Shown one piece after another: positions 1-7,652 of a stretch of 36,032 bases of DNA. The notes under the pieces are model-generated. The model saw nothing but the letters and a program-made list of their open reading frames with translations. It searched no databases and was not told the DNA's origin. The stretch lies in assembly GCA_016874775.1 (NCBI GenBank), contig VGTJ01000039.1, forward strand, positions 1 to 36,032, given 5' to 3'. Source of the DNA: Deltaproteobacteria bacterium. GTDB taxonomy: Bacteria; Desulfobacterota; Binatia; Bin18. Within the stretch, counting starts at the first letter, position 1; each line of letters opens with the position of its first letter. The translations under genes and the position numbers were made by a program.

Positions 1-105
1 TACACCAAGTCCAAACGCGGGCCGAAGAAGCCAGTACCTCACAAACTGAGTGGCAAAAAACAAACGCACGTATCGACTGCGCGGATTCTGGCGATGCGAC
101 GGTAG
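1..105 (+). CDS. Transposase C-terminus, partial (left edge)
   Basis: The first 34 codons are open and end in TAG at 103-105. The peptide is very basic (YTKSKRGPKKPVPHKLSGKK, then ...HVSTARILAMRR). Basic tails of the form RGPKKP...HVSTAR are, to my recollection, typical of IS4-family DDE transposases. The rest of the gene lies outside the window, so no catalytic residue can be checked. It could also be the tail of another basic protein. Confidence 0.5.
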   Translation, partial: YTKSKRGPKKPVPHKLSGKKQTHVSTARILAMRR

Positions 106-312
106 TCAACCGACCTTTACAGGGATGGGGATTGGGGGTTAGGGGTTAGCAAAACTGGGGCTAGAGGTTGGGGACTAGGGGCTGGGGAAGATGAGGACTG
201 AGGAAGGCTATAGGCTTCAGGCTGTAAGGGGAAGACAAGTTCGCTCCTTCAGCCTGCGGCCTTAGACCTTCAGCCTGCGGTGGCTTTGGACTTTGGACTT
301 TGGACTTTGGAC
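106..312. repeat. Low-complexity G-rich and TTTGGAC repeat tract
   Basis: This stretch is built of short degenerate units: GGGGTTAGGGGTTAG and GGGGCTAGAGGTTGGGGACTAG around 126-190, CTTCAGCCTGCGG twice around 248-280, and TTTGGAC tandem copies around 284-312. From 161 onward the minus strand of this tract is read as the C-terminal tail of the AAA/TPR protein. Similar units recur at 551-649 and 2804-2874 inside the same gene. They look like spreading non-coding repeats, not selected coding sequence. Confidence 0.6.
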
Positions 313-3043
313 GTGAAACACTGCTCCCGAGACTCATCAGCAGTGCTTCCGCCTCTTGCATATCCTTGGTGTCAAACCCTTCCGTGAACCAGCTATAGAT
401 CTCCTCTACCAACTGGCGAGCCTCACCAGGCTTGCCTTGACTCTGCCACAAGCGCGCAAGGCTCACTGACGCGCGCAGTTCGAGCGACTTGGCGTGTTGC
501 TGGCGAGCAGTCGTCAGCGCTTTGTGGAAGTAGCCTTCCGCCTCTTCGGAACGATGAATGATGAACGATGAATGATGAATGGGGGCAACTTCTTGCTGTT
601 CTTCTCTTGTCTTCCGTTCATCATTCAGCATTCCGCGCTCATCGTTTAGAAGCAGCTCACCTTTGAGTAGATACAGATCTGGCATATAGACGTGATGCTC
701 AGCTTGCTCAGCGTGAACAAATGCCTCGTCTACAGCGGCGTACGCCTCGGCCAGCTGGCCATTTTTTGCGTAGGCCTCGGCCAGCACCGCAAGATAGGCT
801 GGAATGCCATAACAGGCACCGGCCTCCTGATACAAACGCAGCCCGTGACGAATCTGCGCAATGCCGCCCTCGCCTTGCCCTTGCTCTACTTGTGCCCAGC
901 CCTCAGAAATGGCCGCTATAGTGATAATGAATCCAAATCCGTGCTCCTGCGCAAGGGACGTAGTGATCCGCACATGTGCGAGACAGGACTCCACTTCCCG
1001 ACGATAATAATGAATCACACAGGCAACATAATGTGACCAGGCGAGGGTAAACGGGTGCGCGAGTTTCTCGGCCAATGCGAGGGCCTGCTGCGTACAGTGC
1101 AAGGCTTGATCAGCATACCCCAGTCGCCACAAGGTCAGCGCGAGCCAGTGTAAGCTCCCGACCCCAGGGTCGCGCCCGCCATACTGGGCAATATGGTCGG
1201 CATGGGTCTGCCAGTCATAGGTTTCATACGCGTGCTGCAAATACTGCCGGGCTGTGGGTAAGTCTGCAAAGTCATACAAGGTAGTGCCTTGCTGCATGTA
1301 GGCTCGGACCGTCAGCAACGGGTCGGTGAGACGTTGACTCAGCGTGAGAAACTGCGCTCCGAGTTCCCAGGCCGTGCGAAACTCAGCGCGCGTGTGGTGT
1401 AAGACAATAAGACCACCGATAGTAGCGGCAAATTGTGGCAGCTGCTCTTCCTGCTGACAGAGCCCGCGGACACGCGCATACACGTGTTCAACTTCAGGCG
1501 CCGTATACCCTTTGAGTGCACGCAGAGGATTTACCAGCGCAAGCTGCAACCGCAGTTCTATGTGGCCCCGTGCGGCAGTCTCAGGGAGGGTGATGAGCAA
1601 CTCCAATCCTTGCGTAAAATGAACCACGGCTTCTTGGTTGGCATGACGACGGAGCGCAGTCTGCCCTGCGTGCTCACGGAAAGCAATCGCTTTCTCGACC
1701 TCTCGCCCTTGTGTAAAGCGCACTGCGAGTTCGGCGGCGATTTCACTGGCGCGGCTTCCGTACGCGGCTTCTTTCTGTTCCCCTACACGTCGGTGGAGTC
1801 GGATACGTCGCGTTTCATTCACGCGATCGTACAACACGGCATGATAGAGCGCATGGTGAAAACGGTAGCGTTCACTCAACGTGCCGTCGGGCCACTCCTC
1901 CGTTCCTCGGGCGGTAATCAATTGTCCCCTGCGGACCAACATGTCACACTGACGGTCAACCTCTTCTACCTCCACTTGCAGCCCCGCCGCGACGGCGGCA
2001 GCAGAGAATTCTATGCCCACGACGCTTGCGACTTCGAGCAAGTGTTGCGTCTCCTCCGGTAAGTGCTGAAACTGTTTCTCAATTATGTGCCGCAACGTGT
2101 TTGGGACATTCTCAGTCATACGCAAGACGTCACCCTGCATCGTCCACTGCCCGGCTTGCTCACGGACAAGCCCTTGTTGCAACAAGTCATCGACGACATT
2201 GACGATGAACAGCGGATTACCACCCGTGCGGCGGTGAATAAGCTCAGGCAACGGAGAGGCGGCAATCGTCGTATGCAAGCGCTGCGTCAGATACTCATTC
2301 ACTGCCTGTTCTGAAAGCGGCGTAACCCGTAATTCCTCACAGCGGCTGCGCGCGGTTAACTCTTGCACCACCCCTCGTAATGGATGGTTGTTCGCTAATA
2401 CATCTGTGGGCCGGTATGTTCCGATGATGAGCAACTTGGCCGGTTCACGACGTTGCGCGACGTACGACAACCACTCCAGGGTGGAGATATCGCTCCAGTG
2501 CAGGTCTTCCAGCACCATCACCAAGCCCTGCTCGCGAGTGAAGACCGTGAGAATTTCTGCTGCTTCGCGCAGCATGCGCTCACGCGTCGCCCCTTGTAAT
2601 TGCCGATGCAGGGCCTCGAGTTCAGCCGCGTCAATCAAGAACGGTAACTGCACTAACCAGGACGGCGCATAGCGACGCAACAGTTCCCGGGTCTGGTCAC
2701 GCTGCGGACCACGACACAACTGCCCGGCAATTTCCAACAAGGGCATGAAGGCTTCACCGGCGCCATACTGTTCGATGCACTGCCCGTAAGCGAAGCTCAC
2801 AGGAGAGGCTAGAGGCTGGAGGCTAGAGACTTGTGGGGAGGCGGCTAGTCCCAAGCCTCTAGCCTCTAGTCTCTGCCGAAAGGCCTCCACAATCGTAGTC
2901 TTGCCGATGCCTGGTTCGCCACTGATAAACACGACTTGCCGTTCGCCCGTGAGCGCGGTCTCCAGACACTGCTCTAGATAAGCAATTTCTGCGGCACGGC
3001 CAACAATCTGTGAGCGATTGTCTCCTTTGCTCTGAACATGCAC
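161..3043 (-). CDS. AAA ATPase with TPR repeats, signalling-type
   Basis: 960 residues. An N-terminal AAA_16-like ATPase has Walker A GEPGIGKT at residues 42-49 and Walker B LVMVLEDLHW near 174-183. The C-terminal half is helical and TPR-like (repeats such as QYLQHAYETYDW, LALAEKLAHPFTLAWSHYVA, EEAEGYFHKAL). This is the ATPase/TPR portion often found behind class III adenylate cyclase or kinase domains; here no cyclase or kinase domain precedes it. No DNA-binding domain is visible. Three segments look foreign: residues about 60-83, the LLNDERGMLNDER...HHSSFIIHRS stretch, and the last ~50 residues. All three coincide with palindromic or tandem DNA repeats. Start ATG at 3043 follows an AGGAGGTAGAGA-type Shine-Dalgarno. 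Its signal and partner are unknown. Confidence 0.8.
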   Translation of the reverse strand: MHVQSKGDNRSQIVGRAAEIAYLEQCLETALTGERQVVFISGEPGIGKTTIVEAFRQRLEARGLGLAASPQVSSLQPLASPVSFAYGQCIEQYGAGEAFMPLLEIAGQLCRGPQRDQTRELLRRYAPSWLVQLPFLIDAAELEALHRQLQGATRERMLREAAEILTVFTREQGLVMVLEDLHWSDISTLEWLSYVAQRREPAKLLIIGTYRPTDVLANNHPLRGVVQELTARSRCEELRVTPLSEQAVNEYLTQRLHTTIAASPLPELIHRRTGGNPLFIVNVVDDLLQQGLVREQAGQWTMQGDVLRMTENVPNTLRHIIEKQFQHLPEETQHLLEVASVVGIEFSAAAVAAGLQVEVEEVDRQCDMLVRRGQLITARGTEEWPDGTLSERYRFHHALYHAVLYDRVNETRRIRLHRRVGEQKEAAYGSRASEIAAELAVRFTQGREVEKAIAFREHAGQTALRRHANQEAVVHFTQGLELLITLPETAARGHIELRLQLALVNPLRALKGYTAPEVEHVYARVRGLCQQEEQLPQFAATIGGLIVLHHTRAEFRTAWELGAQFLTLSQRLTDPLLTVRAYMQQGTTLYDFADLPTARQYLQHAYETYDWQTHADHIAQYGGRDPGVGSLHWLALTLWRLGYADQALHCTQQALALAEKLAHPFTLAWSHYVACVIHYYRREVESCLAHVRITTSLAQEHGFGFIITIAAISEGWAQVEQGQGEGGIAQIRHGLRLYQEAGACYGIPAYLAVLAEAYAKNGQLAEAYAAVDEAFVHAEQAEHHVYMPDLYLLKGELLLNDERGMLNDERKTREEQQEVAPIHHSSFIIHRSEEAEGYFHKALTTARQQHAKSLELRASVSLARLWQSQGKPGEARQLVEEIYSWFTEGFDTKDMQEAEALLMSLGSSVSRPKSKVQSPKPPQAEGLRPQAEGANLSSPYSLKPIAFLSPHLPQPLVPNL
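551..649. repeat. Imperfect palindrome of GATGAATGATGAA units within the ATPase gene
   Basis: Left arm 551-580 is made of ATGAATGATGAACGATGAATG units. The right arm 612-649 carries the inverse (CGTTCATCATTCAGCATTC). The element encodes the NDERGMLNDERK...PIHHSSFIIHRS segment in the minus-strand gene without breaking its frame. Confidence 0.6.
2804..2874. repeat. Palindromic GGCTAGA repeat within the ATPase gene
   Basis: Left arm 2804-2833 consists of AGAGGCTAGAGGCTGGAGGC-type units and right arm 2851-2874 of their inverse (CCTCTAGCCTCTAGTCTCT). The arms pair at about 22 of 24 positions around a ~17-nt loop. The element sits just after the Walker A region of the minus-strand gene and adds about 24 residues in frame. 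Confidence 0.65.
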
Positions 3044-3189
3044 GCTTCTCTACCTCCTAGCGTCGCGACGCACGGTCAGCACTGACCGCGCGTGTTCATA
3101 TACAGCACTCGGCTGTTGACTTGGCACGAACGACAAATGGAGGCAAGGCGAGGGGAGACTGTAGGAGAAGCTAAATGATGAACGAGGAG

Positions 3190-3306
3190 GGCTTTAGGCT
3201 TCAGGTTGTAGGCTATCGAGGAAAACCTTCAGAACGGAGCCTTAGCCACGACGTAAGGAGGGGGACTCAATTTCCCCCGTTAGCCTATGGCCTTTTGCCT
3301 AAAGCC
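3190..3306. repeat. Palindromic repeat element downstream of the carotenoid oxygenase
   Basis: A 26-nt left arm (3190-3215, beginning GGCTTTAGGC and ending TAGGCTA) is the imperfect inverse of 3281-3306 (TAGCCTATGG...GCCTAAAGCC), with 20 of 26 positions pairing. A run of T follows on the plus strand (3307-3312), so it is terminator-like only for plus-strand transcripts, where no gene ends. It looks like a mobile palindromic repeat. Confidence 0.55.
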
Positions 3307-3310
3307 TTTT

Positions 3311-4699
3311 TTAGAGATTGTGTCCCCAATTGCCGTGAAACCCGTAGGGCACTCGATGTGGTAGCTTTACCGTCGCCACCGGATCATGGCCTATGTTCTC
3401 CGCATCCAAAATGACCAGGTCACTGCGATTCTCATCTCGACGATAGACAACGGAGAGTATGTACCCCTGCCCTTCCGGCGCCTGTGCTGCACGTGGCACG
3501 AAAACCGGCTCTGAGGGAAATCCTGTCGAGCCAAAGTCACACACCTGTTTTCGTCCGGTCTGATGATCATAGCGAAAGATGGCGTTAAAAAATCCATCCT
3601 CACCAGGACTACCGCAGCGTCCACCAGTGTAGCCATAACGGTACGAGAGCCCTGCATAGCGCTCATCGAGTCGCGGGAACTCTGTTGGACTATCATCAAG
3701 CTGCTGATCCTTCATCGAACCGCTACGCAGATCCAATGCCCAACGCGTAAGTTTCGCAGAATCATCCTTCGCTAAATCGCTCGCCTCTGCCCCATCAAAT
3801 AACGGCAAGCGTGGAAGACGACAGACATCAGCGATCACCTGACCATTTTCTGAATAGGCGTTCATCGGATGAAATACGAAACACGGATCAGTCGCGAACC
3901 AGCGAACATCGGCACTCGAACCGCTGCGCGGCATGACGCCAATTTTGGTTCCTACCTCCGGCTCCCAGCGAATCGGCGCACCAGACGCAAAGTTCTCGGA
4001 ACGAAACGTCGCCGGAAAAACCATGAAGATCACATGCTCACGCGTGGTGATGAAGTCGTGCATCATCGTGGGGACTGGAACATCGATCTCTTCACTGCGG
4101 GTAATCTTCCCATCAGCAGTCGCCACGTAGTAACGTAGATACGGCGGAAACGGACTGTAGCCAAAGAACAGCAACTCGCCAGTTTCAGGATCGATCTTCG
4201 GATGCGCCGTCATCGGCCCTTGCAGTTTACCGTCGAAGTCATAGATGCCGCGCGTTTCTAATGTTTCTGGATCAAGTTCGTGTGGTGGCCCAGCTTCCCA
4301 CAGCGCTAAGAGTTTCCCACCATGCACGATAATGTTGGTGTTGGCTGCATTGGGAAAAATTCCCTCAACTCGTGGGTCTGAGTTCGTCCAATCAGCTAGT
4401 CCTCCCCAGAGCGCTTCGCCCGCTTCTCGCTCCATCTGGAATCGCTGCGTCCGTACCCAACGGTTACGATAGTGCGCTTTCCCTTCACGGATAGCGAATG
4501 CGTGGATCATGCCGTCTCCATCGAACCAGTGGTAGCGACCACGTGGCGCAAACTGCGGATTGGCACCGTTACGATACAACGTGCCGTTTAATGCGCGCGG
4601 AATCTCCCCTTCCACCACCAGATCGTGAACCTCCCCCTCCATCGGCCACGGCGCATAGTTCCCACGGAGAAATGGATCATTCGGAAACGAACGACTCAT
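3311..4699 (-). CDS. Carotenoid oxygenase family dioxygenase
   Basis: 462 residues, the normal size for the retinal pigment epithelial/carotenoid cleavage oxygenase (RPE65/CCO) family. These are non-heme Fe(II) enzymes that cleave a C=C bond of carotenoids, apocarotenoids or stilbenes. The four iron histidines are recognisable: H166 (TAHPK), H214 (MMHDF), H277 (FHPMNA) and H455 (YGFHGNW). The ATG at 4699 is chosen because AAGGAGG precedes it by 8 nt; a longer in-frame start at 4822 would add 41 unrelated residues. The start overlaps the upstream TetR stop as ATGA, implying translational coupling. No signal peptide is seen. Substrate cannot be read from sequence. Lignostilbene-type cleavage is as plausible as carotenoid cleavage, because no carotenoid synthesis gene is nearby. 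Confidence 0.9.
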   Translation of the reverse strand: MSRSFPNDPFLRGNYAPWPMEGEVHDLVVEGEIPRALNGTLYRNGANPQFAPRGRYHWFDGDGMIHAFAIREGKAHYRNRWVRTQRFQMEREAGEALWGGLADWTNSDPRVEGIFPNAANTNIIVHGGKLLALWEAGPPHELDPETLETRGIYDFDGKLQGPMTAHPKIDPETGELLFFGYSPFPPYLRYYVATADGKITRSEEIDVPVPTMMHDFITTREHVIFMVFPATFRSENFASGAPIRWEPEVGTKIGVMPRSGSSADVRWFATDPCFVFHPMNAYSENGQVIADVCRLPRLPLFDGAEASDLAKDDSAKLTRWALDLRSGSMKDQQLDDSPTEFPRLDERYAGLSYRYGYTGGRCGSPGEDGFFNAIFRYDHQTGRKQVCDFGSTGFPSEPVFVPRAAQAPEGQGYILSVVYRRDENRSDLVILDAENIGHDPVATVKLPHRVPYGFHGNWGHNL

Positions 4700-5382
4700 A
4701 ATGACTTCCTCCTTGCTCTCTGCCGAGAGCGGCGTGTAGATGTGTGTCGACGAGTACGTACACGAGATTGCGGTGGTTCCTGAGCTGGACTTCCATGCAT
4801 GGCGATCAATCCCGCGAACCAACGAGACGTCGCCACGTCGTAATGCGTCAAGATTGCTTGAGGATCAGAGAACACCAGACGACCGGCAAGGTGTAAAGAG
4901 ACGAGGCCATGGACCATTGCCCATAAGATGTTCGCGGCTTGATCCCTGTCCACATCATGCAATTGCCGTTCAACCAGCCATGCCGCTAGGGTATCGCGCA
5001 TGATTACCCAACTGGTACGTAGGCGTGCATGCTGCTCTGGTGTCGGCTCAACGGCTGAATCTTGGAAAATGAGGCGATAATAGGTTGGATTATCGATCCC
5101 GAAACGGAGATACGCGACGCCCATCGCACGGAGTTGTTCGAGCAACGTCGGTTCACATCACGCAGCATCGATCGCGGCCGTCAATAAATCTCCCGCTTGC
5201 AGTTTGAGGGTCAGGAGCAGTTCCTCTTTGCTATCGAAGTGTTGATAAATCGCTGTGGCACTATATCCCAGCGCGCTAGCGACTGCGCGCATCGTCAGTG
5301 CCTCGACGCCACTCTCTTCAATTAAGCGGAGTGCCACAGCAAGAATGTCGGCACGCAAGGTTGGGTTAATAGGGCGAGGCAT
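4696..5382 (-). pseudogene. TetR-family regulator interrupted by in-frame TGA
   Basis: Residues 1-74 form a TetR helix-turn-helix (LRADILAVALRLIEESG, then LTMRAVASALGYSATAIYQH). TGA at 5160-5158 stops this frame. The same frame continues without a shift (CEPTLLEQLRAMGVAYLRFG...) into a typical TetR C-terminal ligand domain (NPTYYRLIFQDS..., AANILWAMVHGLVSLHLAGR) ending at 4696. Reading through gives about 228 residues, normal for TetR. A CGA-to-TGA change would explain it. A TTG at 5145 could restart the C-terminal half, but no ribosome site is evident. The stop codon overlaps the oxygenase start. The regulator presumably controlled the oxygenase and the divergent P450 genes through the dyad at 5397-5433. 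If the stop is real, only the DNA-binding part is made. Confidence 0.8.
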
Positions 5383-5396
5383 ACGTAGTTGTCACC

Positions 5397-5433
5397 TGAC
5401 ATCGTTAGGTAACATTGTTAAGTAACGATGTCA
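5397..5433. promoter_or_regulatory. 37-bp dyad, probable TetR operator
   Basis: Arms TGACATCGTTA (5397-5407) and TAACGATGTCA (5423-5433) are exact inverse complements. The middle holds a second nested pair TAACA/TGTTA (5410-5414 and 5416-5420) on the same centre at 5415. In all, 16 of 18 base pairs match. It lies 15 bp upstream of the TetR start and 58 bp upstream of the P450 start. That is the expected place for an operator controlling both directions; two repressor dimers could bind. Confidence 0.75.
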
Positions 5434-5471
5434 ACTGTTCACTCATCGAAGAAACAGATACAGTGAACAGT
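5434..5471. promoter_or_regulatory. Second inverted repeat in the P450 leader
   Basis: ACTGTTCACT (5434-5443) and AGTGAACAGT (5462-5471) are perfect 10-bp inverse complements separated by 18 bp. The repeat abuts the 37-bp dyad and ends 19 bp before the P450 ATG. It may be another protein-binding site or a leader hairpin close to the ribosome site (GAAAGGA at 5477-5483). Confidence 0.55.
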
Positions 5472-5490
5472 GCAATGAAAGGACACTACC

Positions 5491-6714
5491 ATGGATGCAC
5501 CAACTCCGCTCTCGCTTGAGCAAGTCCGCGGTGATCTCGCCACGTTTGTCGCCAACCCGTATCCCGCCTATCTGGAGATGCGCCCACAGTCACCGATGCT
5601 CATGGAATTTCTTCCCGCCGGCATCGTGCCTGGGCTCGATGAACCGCTGAAATCTTGGACGATCATGACGTACGATGATGTCCTTGCGGTGCTTCGCGAT
5701 CACGACACCTTTACGTCGGCACGCAACCCCTTCGTTGAAAAAGGGTTCTTTCCGCAGCTGGTGCTGATCATGGACGATCCGCCACGTCACACGCGGTTTC
5801 GTCGCTTGGTGAATAAGGCCTTTACCCTGAGACGCGTCGAGGCGTTAGAACCGTGGATTACCTCTATCGCCACCGAACTGCTCGATAACATCGGCTCTGG
5901 AGAGACTGACATCGTGCAGTCCTACACCATCCCGTTGCCAGTGAAAGTGATCGCTCGCCTGATGGGCATCCCCGGCGATGATTACCCGACGTTCAAACGC
6001 TGGTCAGACACCTTCATTTCATCTCTCGTTTCCATCTCGTTAGAGGAGCGGATGAAGAACACGCTCGAGATGGTGGAATATTTCGGCAAGATCGCAGCGG
6101 CGCGGCGCACGCAGGGAGCAGATGACCTCATTACTGCGCTGGTCGAAGCCGAGATTGAGGGGGAGTCACTGCAAGACTGGGAGATTCTTGGCTTCTGCAT
6201 TCTTCTTCTCATCGCTGGCAACGAAACAACCACCAACTTAATTGGCAATATGCTCAACATTCTGGTGGAGCGTCCAGAATTGTGGCAACGCCTACGGCAG
6301 GATCGCACTCTGGTTGAGCCCGTAATCGAAGAAACTCTTCGCTACGAGAGTCCGGTACAACAATTGATGCGAATGACAACCAAAGAAGCGACACTCTCGG
6401 GTGTCACCATACCAGCCGATGAATTAGTCACCGTGTTCTTCGGGGCTGCCAATCGCGACCCCAAAGAATTTCCCAATCCCGAGGAATTCCGCCTCGATCG
6501 TGACTTGCGCAGTCATGTCTCCTTCGGCGCAGGCACTCACTATTGTTTAGGTGCACCGCTCGCACGCGCCGAAGCCAGGATTTCGCTGAATGCCTTTCTT
6601 GATCGTTATTCCACCCTCACCCATGGGAGCACACCTGCAGTGCGCCAATCACAAAGCCCGGTCGTCTTCGGCTTTGAACGACTGCCACTGCGTTTACATG
6701 GCGGAGGGCGGTGA
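5491..6714 (+). CDS. Cytochrome P450
   Basis: 407 residues, the size of soluble bacterial class I P450s. The I-helix oxygen-binding motif AGNETT is at residues 242-247, the K-helix ExxR (ETLR) at 281-284, and the heme loop FGAGTHYCLG with the cysteine thiolate ligand C352. No membrane anchor is present, so it is cytoplasmic and needs a ferredoxin; one is encoded immediately downstream. The ATG at 5491 follows GAAAGGA at good spacing. It is divergent from a TetR/carotenoid-oxygenase pair and shares the intergenic dyads with it, suggesting joint control and a common hydrophobic substrate such as a terpenoid or aromatic. The substrate itself is not deducible. Confidence 0.93.
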   Translation: MDAPTPLSLEQVRGDLATFVANPYPAYLEMRPQSPMLMEFLPAGIVPGLDEPLKSWTIMTYDDVLAVLRDHDTFTSARNPFVEKGFFPQLVLIMDDPPRHTRFRRLVNKAFTLRRVEALEPWITSIATELLDNIGSGETDIVQSYTIPLPVKVIARLMGIPGDDYPTFKRWSDTFISSLVSISLEERMKNTLEMVEYFGKIAAARRTQGADDLITALVEAEIEGESLQDWEILGFCILLLIAGNETTTNLIGNMLNILVERPELWQRLRQDRTLVEPVIEETLRYESPVQQLMRMTTKEATLSGVTIPADELVTVFFGAANRDPKEFPNPEEFRLDRDLRSHVSFGAGTHYCLGAPLARAEARISLNAFLDRYSTLTHGSTPAVRQSQSPVVFGFERLPLRLHGGGR

Positions 6715-6715
6715 A

Positions 6716-6910
6716 ATGCGGCTCGTGATCAACTATCAAAAGTGTCGGAAGTCAGGGCAATGCGCCTACCTGCATGCTGAATTGATCACAGCCGACGCAG
6801 ACGGCACACCACGAGTGATTGTTGAAACGATTGGGAAAGAACTCCGTGAGGCCGCGGAAGACGTGGCGGACATCTGCCCCAGTGGTGCGATTACATTGCA
6901 AGAGAATTGA
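6716..6910 (+). CDS. 3Fe-4S ferredoxin, P450 redox partner
   Basis: 64 residues (MRLVINYQKCRKSGQCAYLH...). Cysteines are arranged C-x2-S-x2-C near the N-terminus and CPSGAI near the C-terminus. With only three cluster cysteines and a serine at the usual second position, this fits the [3Fe-4S] ferredoxins that feed bacterial P450s. The ATG at 6716 is one base after the P450 stop and is preceded by GGAGG about 9 nt upstream; an alternative ATG at 6698 would overlap the P450 by 17 nt. Co-translation with the P450 is very likely. No ferredoxin reductase gene lies in the window, unless the flavoprotein at 7653 plays that part, for which there is no evidence. Confidence 0.9.
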   Translation: MRLVINYQKCRKSGQCAYLHAELITADADGTPRVIVETIGKELREAAEDVADICPSGAITLQEN

Positions 6911-7065
6911 AGGCGGGAGAGTGTATCGTCTGCCCGAGGAGCATCTCGTGGAATTCGGTCTGCAGTTCTCACCTCGCGCTGGCCCGGACGGTGAGTATCC
7001 TAGGCCATTGATTTTGAAAGTACGGTTTCATCATGCCCCACCTTGCGTGAACTGAGCGACGCGCC

Positions 7066-7473
7066 TCACACGAACTCCAACTCTCCCCCAGCCCCACTCG
7101 TACGACGATAATAACACCCGACGCGTGTTTGTCCGGAGGCATCTTTAGTGTGACACACCCCACCTTTGCGCGGGCGTACGATGTAGAGCAATGAGTTCTG
7201 TTCGCAGTTCACACGAATTTCGACAAGGTCGAGGACGTCTCCCGACGTTTCCCCTTTGCGCCAGAGTTCGTTACGAGACGTCGACCACAACACGGCCCGT
7301 CGAGTCTTTTGTGTTTCTTGCAACGCAAATTGGTTAACATAGCCAATGAAAAGCACTTCTTTCGTGTCGGCGTGCTGCAGCACGGCCGGAACCACAGCTT
7401 GCTTGGTCTCAGCTACTTTTTGCAGCTTAGCAAAATCCAACGTTAATGTTGTGCCTTCTTCTAACACATTCAT
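7066..7473 (-). CDS. HisI-like (phosphoribosyl-AMP cyclohydrolase family) protein
   Basis: 135 residues matching the HisI fold: hydrophobic VLFIGYVNQFAL, then the hallmark AVLWSTSRNELWRKGETSG (60-78), then C90, GVCHT (C107) and VGCYYR (C120). Those three cysteines correspond to the zinc ligands of HisI. The magnesium-binding D-C-D-x-D signature of HisI reads N-C-E-Q-N here (N89, E91, N93), so all three aspartates are replaced. It may be a divergent cyclohydrolase or a HisI homologue with another role. No other histidine gene is nearby, unlike usual his operons. The ATG at 7473 is preferred because GAGGTGAT lies about 7 nt upstream; ATG 7479 and GTG 7482 are also in frame. It is divergent from the flavoprotein at 7653. 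Confidence 0.8.
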   Translation of the reverse strand: MNVLEEGTTLTLDFAKLQKVAETKQAVVPAVLQHADTKEVLFIGYVNQFALQETQKTRRAVLWSTSRNELWRKGETSGDVLDLVEIRVNCEQNSLLYIVRPRKGGVCHTKDASGQTRVGCYYRRTSGAGGELEFV

Positions 7474-7652
7474 ATCCATCACCTCATTCTTCCACCCTGT
7501 ATCGGGTCTCAGGTGCGGAGTCTAGCCAAGGCATCCACTCGATTGCCGAGCAGTTTCCTCCTGGCAGGCGGTGCAACCTCTTGTGTCAGTGCAGCATCAG
7601 AGTACCACGAGAGAGAACAGTGCCCCTCTACCATTGCACCAGGAGGTCGGCT

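Noticed and set aside
551-649. GATGAATGATGAA units as a CRISPR-like array
   Set aside because: Units are short and contiguous with no unique spacers, and no cas gene is in the window.
1433-2062. 209-codon open frame antisense to the AAA/TPR gene
   Set aside because: It lies entirely opposite conserved ATPase/TPR sequence, without a ribosome site.
3281-3312. Intrinsic terminator for the carotenoid oxygenase transcript
   Set aside because: The T-run follows the stem on the plus strand, whereas the oxygenase is transcribed from the minus strand.
5158-5160. TGA as a recoded (selenocysteine or alternative code) codon in TetR
   Set aside because: No selenocysteine insertion signal or Sec family is expected for TetR. 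Several genes here terminate at TGA, and another gene is interrupted by TAA.
6819-7055. Small plus-strand frame after the ferredoxin
   Set aside because: It overlaps the ferredoxin in another frame, has no ribosome site and no family resemblance.
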